Assembly (NCBI GenBank): GCA_025331435.1
Contig: JAIWNI010000008.1
Span: 186,001-250,000 of the forward strand
Direction: 5' to 3'
Origin: Choanephora cucurbitarum
Lineage: Eukaryota; Mucoromycota; Mucoromycetes; Mucorales; Choanephoraceae
Length of the DNA stretch: 64,000 nt
Below are positions 57,159 through 64,000 of the stretch, piece after piece (within the stretch, counting starts at the first letter, position 1; each line of letters starts with the position of its first letter). Made by a program: the position numbers and the translations under genes. The notes below the pieces were generated by a model. It made no database searches. It saw only the letters and a program-made list of their open reading frames with translations, and was not told where the DNA came from.

Positions 57159-58797
57159 ATGTCTGCCATTCTTCGTATCCCCGAAAAGACTGGAAGCGAG
57201 ATCACCTTGGTCCATAAGTTAGTCAAGTCCGATGCCCAAGTTGAGACTGGTGCCGAACTTGTTCTCGAAGTAAACTAGATAGATTGACAAAAAGACCAAA
57301 TATGACGAAGACTTATTTTTTTATGTATAGGTTGCTGGCGAAAAGTACGATGCTCCCAACACCATCATTAAGCAACTCGTCTCCAAGTCTAAGCCTGAAC
57401 TTCTTGGCAACAACAAGGCTGAACAAGCTGAAGTAAGCTCACTGTTAGAAACATACCCGAGATATAGTTTGTGAAACTGACTGTGATATTTGTGTAGGTT
57501 GAAGAATGGTTATCTTTTGTCAACCAATCCCTTCGTGGTGTTGGCAAGAAGGAAGTTGTTTCCAACATTGAAGTAAGTGTGGAGACGACCATCGATTCTG
57601 AATGGAGCTAAAACTCATTTCTTTATTTAGAAAAAGATCAACGAACACTTAAGCACCAAGACTTACTTTGTCAACAACCGTTTGACTATTGTTGATGTTG
57701 TCGTCTTTGGTCTTCTTTATGCTCATCAAGTAAAGTGTGTACTGAAGCGATGATTAGAATTGGTTATAACTGACATAGGGTCTTTCCTTATTTTTGTTAG
57801 AAAAACATCAAGGTTGGATCTGCCCCCAACACTTTGCGTTGGTTTGACTTGATTCAAAACACAGTTATCAAGTCCAACCAATTGACTGAGGATTTCCCTT
57901 TGATTGAAATCAACTTGGATGATGTCCCTGAGCCTGCCACACCTATTGCTGCTGTATGTATTTTTTTTTAATTCAATACAAAGGTAACTGATTTGTCTAT
58001 AGAAAAAGGAAAAGAAGGGTGATGCTAAGGCTGATGACAAGAAGAAGGGCGATAAGAAGGCCGAAAAGAAGGCCGACAAGAAGCCTGAAGCCGCAAAGGA
58101 AGCTACCAAGGAAGCCGTTAAGGATGCTGCTGCTGATAAGAAGGCTGAAGGTGGTAAGCCCAAGAAGGAAAAGAAGAAGGCCGAAAAGAAGCCTGCTCGT
58201 AAGTTATTTTTGATCTTTTGTAGATATACATACAACTAATATGACCATTTGTTATTAGCTGCTCCTGTTGAAACTGATCAACCTGTTGTTTCTCGTATTG
58301 ATATCCGTGTTGGTTACATCAAGTCCTGTAAGAAGCATGAAGGTGCTGATTCTCTTTATGTTGAAGAAATCGATGTTGGAGAAGAGCAGCCTCGTACTAT
58401 TGTATCAGGTCTTGTTCGTTGGTACCCTATTGAACAAATGGAAAACCGTTACGTACTTGTGTTGGCTAACTTGAAGCCTGCCAGTATGCGTGGTATCAAG
58501 TCTTACGGTATGGTTTTGTGTGCCTCCGCTGCTGATGGTTCTGCTGTCGAATTGTTGGGTCCTGTGGATCCCTCCAAGGTAAAGCCTGGTGACAGAGTTT
58601 ACATCGAAGGTCAAGAAGGTGAACCTGAGAAGGTTTTGAACCCCAAGAAGAAGTACTGGGAAACTGTTCAACCTGAACTCAAGACAGATGATAACTTGAT
58701 TGCCCACTATGGTGATAAGCCTTTGTTGATCAAGACTGCTTCTGGTGAAGCTGTCCAATGTAAGGTTGCCTCAGTCAAGAATGGTGGTATTAAATAA
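57159..58797 (+). CDS. Arc1/AIMP1-like tRNA-aminoacylation cofactor
   Basis: Seven exons: 57159-57269, 57331-57432, 57498-57572, 57631-57729, 57801-57953, 58003-58198 and 58259-58797, giving 424 residues. The N-terminal 180 residues are GST-C-like (NNRLTIVDVVVFGLLYAHQ, NTLRWFDLIQN). A Lys/Ala/Glu-rich linker follows (181-246, KKEKKGDAKADDKKKG). The C-terminal EMAPII-type tRNA-binding domain, about 255-424, has VSRIDIRVGYIKSCKKHEGADSLYVEEIDVGE, RTIVSGLVRWYPIEQM, LKPASMRGIKSYGMVL and VELLGPVDPSKVKPGDRV. Yeast Arc1 holds methionyl- and glutamyl-tRNA synthetases with its N-domain and tRNA with the basic linker plus C-domain. The same order here supports that role in the cytosol. The start ATG has a purine at -3 and the first exon matches the domain start. 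Phases agree throughout. Confidence 0.93.
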
Positions 58798-59319
58798 ACA
58801 GTAGAATACGTGTACAGCAAAAGAAAAAGAAAAAAGAGATGAAGGGAAACTAATTGTCCAGTGATAATAAGAGATAGTTTATGGCACTAGAGGATTGAAA
58901 TACATCAAGAGTTGTGATATTTCATTACTTTTGTAAAGATCGAGACTGATGAGATGGCTAGTAGTTAATTGTTGTCAACTGTGTTTTAATTCTATGACAC
59001 TTTGTTGAGTGTAACTTTGGATGATCAAAAAAAAGTGTAGCTATGAGTCGGAGAGACAACCAACGTGGAGAGCACCCAAAAAAGGGGACAAAACAAAGCC
59101 AAGGCACACAGACACGAGTTTAAAAAAAAAAAAGGAAGAGGAAGAGAGGAAAAGTCTATGGGCGGCCCTATTTTAGCTAAATTCTCCTTTTTCCTTTGCT
59201 CTCTTTTTCTTCTTTCTTTTCAACTCCTTTCCTTTTATGTTACTTTAATTCTCTCTTTCTCTCTATCTTAAAACAAACAAACAAACAAGAAAAAAAATAG
59301 AGACGCGTTTCTTAATTGA
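58798..59319. other. Intergenic region before the Pumilio gene
   Basis: About 520 bases, including the Arc1 3' flank and the T/C-rich promoter of the Pumilio gene (AAACAAACAAACAAAC repeat near 59272). No gene is supported. Confidence 0.6.
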
Positions 59320-62300
59320 ATGATGCAACCCAATCCATTTTCAATGGATTTTTCTTCTTCTCGAGCTCAAATCGACTTACAACAACCTAAAGCCAGAAAC
59401 CAACCTCAAGGACAGGTAAATTATCCAAAAAAACAATAAAAAAAAGCAAAAGTGTACTAAGACAGCCTGAGTTTTTTTTAGCTTGCTGCCATGATGAGAG
59501 GTCGTCGTGATGTCGAAAACGAACTGTATTTAGACTTGAATGAACGACCCAGCAGTGCACCACCTGATCCCCGCTCGTTTCAACTTAGTCTTTCCCAAGC
59601 AAATACTCCTGGGGAAGACCATATGACCTTATTACGAAACCATCATGCTTGGAAGCCTAATAACCAACCTGTCTCTTCACCTCTTCTTCACGATTCTTCC
59701 TCTTCCCCTAGACAATTATGGCCTCAACAACAAGGCCGATTTATTCAAGAGCCTTCTTATCCAACCGTCTGGACTCCTTCCCATCAATCAGCAACAGAAC
59801 CACCAGCTATTGATGTAAGCTATTTTTTTTTAGAAAAAAAAAAAGAGAGGAGAAGATACGGCCTCCTAATAACTTTAAAATGAATGATAGAGATCAGCAT
59901 CACCTTTTCAGCTTTCTAATAAACGTACAACACTCAATAGCACTAGCTCTGGTAGTCGTGCTATAATGGAAGAAAATGTGTATCAAAGAGGTTATTTTAA
60001 CGTCTTTGGCCGACAAGATGAACCTGCTTCTAACGTTGCAGATCAATCATCATCTTATGCACGTTTTCCTATGTCTCGGCCCATGTCGCCTCCTGTCCGC
60101 AGCAAGTATGTAACCTCACCTCCACCTCGTGCCAACTCTACTCCGCCCACCAACCATCATCTTAATGCTCAACAACAGCAACAGAGACAATTAGAAGAAT
60201 ACGAATATGCTCAACTTTTGATGAGTATGAATCAAACAAACTTGAACGATAAGGTAACGGTTATCTCCTTTTTTCAAGCTTATTACCATTTCTGCGTCTC
60301 CTTAACTCTGACATATATATATACACAAATAGGATGATATACTGTCAAAAAGGCAGCGTTATGCTCAATGGATGCAAGAAAACCAATTAGGTTTTGATGA
60401 AACTCATTCCGCACCATGGCAAGCCTCTGGTAAGCTTTGACTCAGATATCATAGAAATGACAAGTCTTCTTATTTAGTCAATTTCAGATCGTACTAGTCA
60501 TCATCGATTGCCTCATGCAATGTGGGATGGTCAAATGGATAAGCCAAATAAGCTTCCTCATGAACAGCAATGGATTCAAGATGAACTTGTTCAAGGCAGA
60601 TCAAGTCCCTCTCTCATGCATGATTTCAGTCAGCCTTCTACACCCACCTTCTCTGGTATGATGAGCCCAGATTCGATGTCCAATCCCAACAATGACCGTC
60701 TGTTGCTTCAATTGCAATCAAGACAGCGTCAAATTTTGATTCAACAAGAGCAAATCTTAATGCTAAAAGAACAAATGCTTCGACAACAACAACAACAACA
60801 GCAACAACAGAATCACCAGCAACAACAACAACAACAACAACATTATTTATCTCAACAACAAAAAGTGCCTCATAACATAAACACAACAGGTTACCTTCAA
60901 TCCATGTCTGTTCCTACTACACCTTCTATACGTCATCGTAACATTGAAACATCAGAACCTGCCGTGCCTATCATCCGCAGCGCACTTCTAGAAGAGTTCA
61001 GAAACAGCAAAAACAAGAAATTTGGTCTCAAGGTAAACAAAGACACACTTGTTGAGTTTGATAGCTTGTGACGATTAAGAAAGAATTGCAAAACGCTTTT
61101 TTTTGTAGGATATTGTCAATCATGTTGTTGAATTCAGTGGTGATCAACATGGAAGCCGTTTTATTCAACAAAAACTAGAGACAGCCACTAGTGATGACAA
61201 ACAGTTTGTATTTGATGAGATCTTGCCCAATTGCCTTCAATTGATGACAGATGTGTTTGGTAACTATGTAATTCAAAAGTTATTTGAACATGGCAATCAA
61301 GCACAAAAGACGGTATTGGCCAAACAGATGGAAGGACATATCCTCTCGTTGTCATTGCAAATGTACGGTTGTCGCGTAGTACAAAAGGCGTTGGAATATG
61401 TATTGACTGATCAACAAGCTGCTCTGATTCGTGAATTGGATGGATGTGTGCTCAAATGTGTCAAGGACCAAAATGGCAACCATGTCGTACAAAAGGCCAT
61501 TGAACGTGTTCCATCTCAGCATATTCAATTTATTATTGATACATTTTATGGTCAAGTCTGCCACTTGGCAACCCATCCATATGGCTGTCGTGTCATTCAA
61601 CGCATGTTTGAGTTCTGTCCTGAGGAACAAACTGTAAGTGTATGCTCAAAATCATATAGATCATCTATTGACTCTTGTCCCTCTTAGGCTCATTTGTTGC
61701 AAGAATTGCATCACAGTACAAACCAGTTGGTACAAGATCAATATGGTAATTATGTGATTCAGCATATTTTGGAACATGGTCATCCCAAAGACAAGTCTTT
61801 GATTATCAGCAAAGTTAGAGGACATACACTTCAATTGAGTAAACATAAGTTTGCTAGTAATGTAGTAGAGAAATGCGTTGCCTACGGTTGTCAAGAAGAT
61901 AGACAAGCATTGATTGATGAAGTATTAGCCACTAGACCAGATGGGTAAATCAGATTTATTTCAAGGAATAGTGTTACCAACTTGAAACTAATTCCTTTTT
62001 TCTCCACACTCTGGCTATAGTACTTATCCATTGATGTCAATGATGAAAGATCAGTATGCCAATTACGTTGTTCAGAAGATGCTTGATGTAGTCGATGGTG
62101 CACAGCGTGATCTCTTGGTAGCCAAGATCAAACCTCATCTTCAAGGCTTAAAGAAATATACATACGGCAAGCACTTGATTAGCAGTAAGTCAGGTTGTAT
62201 TTCATTAATTACAGAGGCTGATTAGAAATTGAATAGCATGCTTAGAAGTGGAGAAACAAATGGCTTTGAATAAACCAATGAACACTCAAGATGCCAGTTC

Positions 62301-62370
62301 AGTTGTTGTGGAAACACTCAATGTCAAACCTTCTCATTCCAATACCTCTCTTTCTAATTCATCCTCTTAA
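59320..62370 (+). CDS. Pumilio (PUF) RNA-binding protein
   Basis: Nine exons: 59320-59415, 59482-59814, 59891-60253, 60333-60429, 60488-61032, 61109-61633, 61688-61944, 62021-62184 and 62246-62370, giving 834 residues. Residues 1-440 are low-complexity, rich in Ser/Pro/Gln/Asn, and include a polyglutamine tract. The Pumilio homology domain covers about residues 460-810 with eight repeats whose cores are recognisable: [98 protein letters not shown] and [14 protein letters not shown]. By the PUF code such proteins bind UGUA-type elements in mRNA 3' UTRs and recruit deadenylases to repress target mRNAs. Repeat motifs are intact, so a classic UGUANAUA-type site is expected. The last acceptor chosen (62245) gives ISKVEKQ, the usual domain end. 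Confidence 0.94.
60783..60842 (+). repeat. Polyglutamine tract (CAA/CAG) in the Pumilio protein
   Basis: Two CAA-rich runs separated by CAGAATCACCAG encode about 18 glutamines in the low-complexity N-terminal half of the Pumilio protein. The glutamine-rich region continues to about 60860. Confidence 0.85.
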
Positions 62371-62736
62371 TATAGCTACCCAATTATTCTACGTATATCT
62401 TTTCTCTCCCCCTTTCCTTTCTTCTCTGTAACTTTCCACACCTCTTTTACTGTTTAGATATTTTTACAAGCACGCTTTCTTATCCTCCTCTCTCTAATAC
62501 ATATATATATATATATATGTATACATCTATCATATACGTGTATATATATACATATATATCTCAATCAACCATCTTATGCTCTCTACCATCTCTTCAATCT
62601 TTTGTTTTTTCCTTCCTCCCTTTTCTTGAACTAGATTGTCATATATTCTTTTTGAAAACCATATCTACATATCTTATTTCTATCTATAGTCTTCTCCCTT
62701 ACATACAACATATTCTAGAACATACAAACAAAGCTT
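62371..62736. other. Intergenic 3' region between convergent genes
   Basis: About 370 bases between the Pumilio and Spt7-like stops. Contains TA/TG microsatellite DNA at 62499-62560 and T/C-rich DNA. No gene is supported. Confidence 0.7.
62499..62560. repeat. TA/ACATA microsatellite
   Basis: Alternating AT with interspersed GTATAC and CATATA units lies in the 3' flank of the Pumilio gene. It is probably length-variable; no function is inferred. Confidence 0.75.
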
Positions 62737-64000
62737 TTAATACAATTCTTTTTCTCGAGTACGTTTCTTTTGTTCTCTAAACGTTTTTTGCTTTTGTCTC
62801 TCTCTCTTCCTTTTCTTTTTTGTCTCTTCAAATCCTTCTTTAGCATCGCGTTTTCGGTTAGGTTCAAGAGCCGAGCGATGATGTACAGGTGGATATCGAG
62901 GGCGTCGTTTTCGGTTACTGTATTCATCTTCTATTCGATCAGGCTGCTCTTGATACCATGGCTGTAATAAACCAATCCATTGTGATTCATGTGTCACAGG
63001 TGTAAATTTAGGAGGTGGATGATACTTGAGTTCTATGATGGATTCAGTTCTCTCTCTCTCTCTTTTTTTTTTCCTTTATGTTTTTTTTTTTTTACCTTTA
63101 GAAGGAGGTGTGAATTGTTTGATTTTGGCTGTATCATGACCAAACCAGAGTTTTGGGGGTATTTGTGATGATAGATGGCTTAATCCTATCTCCTGAAAAC
63201 CAAAATAATCTTCTATAAAATCTTTTCCAAATAAACCACTATAAAAAGATATAAGTCATAATGGCCTTATAAGAACAGTAAGTCTTACATGGTAAAGGCA
63301 TCTTCTTGATCCGCTTGCTCAAACAGAGTAGATTCTGAGCCTTCTGGTGACTAATAGAATAAGAAGAAGAGAAAATATGTTATCTATTCTAGATAGATAT
63401 TCCTGTCTTTCTTTTTTTCCTTATAGACAACTTACATCCATCAGGTCTCGATAGGTGTGTTCTAACTTCTCTTTCAGCTGGCCCAACTGCTTTCCATAAT
63501 GCTCAATACCATCGATATAATGATCCAGATCATCTAATTGTTCAACACCATGATCATGTAAGACATGCAACAAGACTTCTTCTCCCGACATTTTCTGATG
63601 ATAATCATCCCAATATTGTCGCAGTGATTTAGACATAGAAGATAGTCGTTCTGCCATCAATTCAGTCAGAATTTGCATTGGTTTTGTCTGTGCTCCTTCA
63701 AATCCAGCATGAGAGAGCAAATGAACAATGGCGTGTTGTAATAGGCCATCAGCTGCTTCTTGAGTCAATTCAACTTGAGATGTTCCCTTTGGTTGCGATC
63801 GAGTCAAACAAGTTGCTTGTTCATCTAAAGGCATATCCAGCTTTATTTGATTGTGAGCTTGAATTCTGTAAACTAGAAATAGAACTTACAGGTATATCAT
63901 AAAGTACAGACTTGCATTTGTTGTGGATCATGCGAATGTCGGATAAGCGCTCTATATTTTGATGTAGTAAGGTATTGAGACCGTCGGAAGGACATTGGGT
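62737..64000 (-). CDS. Spt7-like SAGA subunit, C-terminal part (runs off the right edge)
   Basis: Visible exons on the minus strand: 64000-63890 (continues outside), 63840-63436, 63350-63289, 63238-63096 and 63032-62737. They encode about 339 residues, the C-terminal part of a longer protein. The segment ELTQEAADGLLQHAIVHLLSHAGFEG..., followed by a second helical motif MQILTELMAERLSSMSKSLRQYWD, is a bromodomain-associated histone-fold pair. Downstream, DYFGFQEIGLSHLSSQIPPKLWFG is a conserved block after the fold, and the tail is very basic (RKRRPRY..., KKRKRERQKQK). Histone fold, then an FGF-E-GL block and a basic tail are what I expect of Spt7, which pairs with Taf10 in the SAGA co-activator. 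A bromodomain, if present, would lie beyond the window edge. The acceptor at 63841 was chosen by phase. Confidence 0.65.

Overview
This window is fungal nuclear DNA, and early-diverging Mucoromycota (Mucorales-like) fits best. The evidence is AT-rich DNA, genes with several short GT-AG introns (mostly 49-100 bases) and T-rich acceptors, and clearly fungal proteins (Psr1-type and Ppz-type phosphatases, an Arc1-like cofactor, flavocytochrome b2, an X325/BIM1-like secreted protein, an Avt3-like transporter). Species and GC content were not computed. No ribosomal RNA, tRNA, CRISPR array, virus or gene cluster was found. The genes are ordinary eukaryotic single genes, and neighbours need not share a pathway.

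Layout. 1-3.0 kb: no supported gene. 3.0-10.2 kb, plus strand: an F-box/LRR protein, the AP-1 mu subunit, a membrane-anchored Ppn2-like phosphoesterase and an RBM25-like splicing factor. 10.3-24.3 kb, minus strand: GSK3 kinase, the CCR4-NOT scaffold Not1 (about 1,959 residues, 60 uninterrupted glutamines), a Ptc7-like PP2C phosphatase and an Avt3-like vacuolar amino-acid transporter. 26.3-27.0 kb: a secreted LPMO-like X325 protein. 27.2-30.8 kb, minus: a Gln-rich fungal protein and an FHA-forkhead factor. 32.9-34.6 kb: flavocytochrome b2 without a visible mitochondrial presequence. 35.8-37.3 kb, minus: a Psr1-like phosphatase, divergent from a DDT/WHIM-PHD chromatin protein (38.1-40.4 kb). 41.5-44.5 kb: a CLIP-170-like CAP-Gly protein. 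46.5-50.4 kb, minus: a Ppz-type phosphatase and an unrecognised 710-residue helical protein. 50.9-51.5 kb: a small SET protein. 53.5-54.2 kb: an ML/NPC2 lipid-transfer protein. 54.3-56.6 kb, minus: a possible HDA1-complex subunit. 57.2-58.8 kb: Arc1. 59.3-62.4 kb: a Pumilio protein. 62.7-64.0 kb, minus: a partial Spt7-like SAGA subunit running off the right edge.

Functional themes. Post-transcriptional control is well represented: Not1, Pumilio (PUF proteins commonly recruit CCR4-NOT), RBM25 and Arc1. Chromatin and transcription are represented by the forkhead, PHD, SET, Spt7-like and HDA-like genes. Phosphorylation signalling is represented by GSK3, PP2C, Ppz, Psr1-like and the Ppn2-like enzyme. 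Vesicle and vacuole function is represented by AP-1 mu, Avt3, NPC2 and possibly the Ppn2-like enzyme.

The least expected features are two inverted copies of a MITE-like element (28.9 and 45.5 kb), several very small exons (5, 13, 22 and 25 bases), a GC-AG intron and the Not1 polyglutamine tract. Gene models were built by hand by joining reading frames at GT-AG sites and checking phase. Exon edges are therefore predictions, and no transcript evidence was available.
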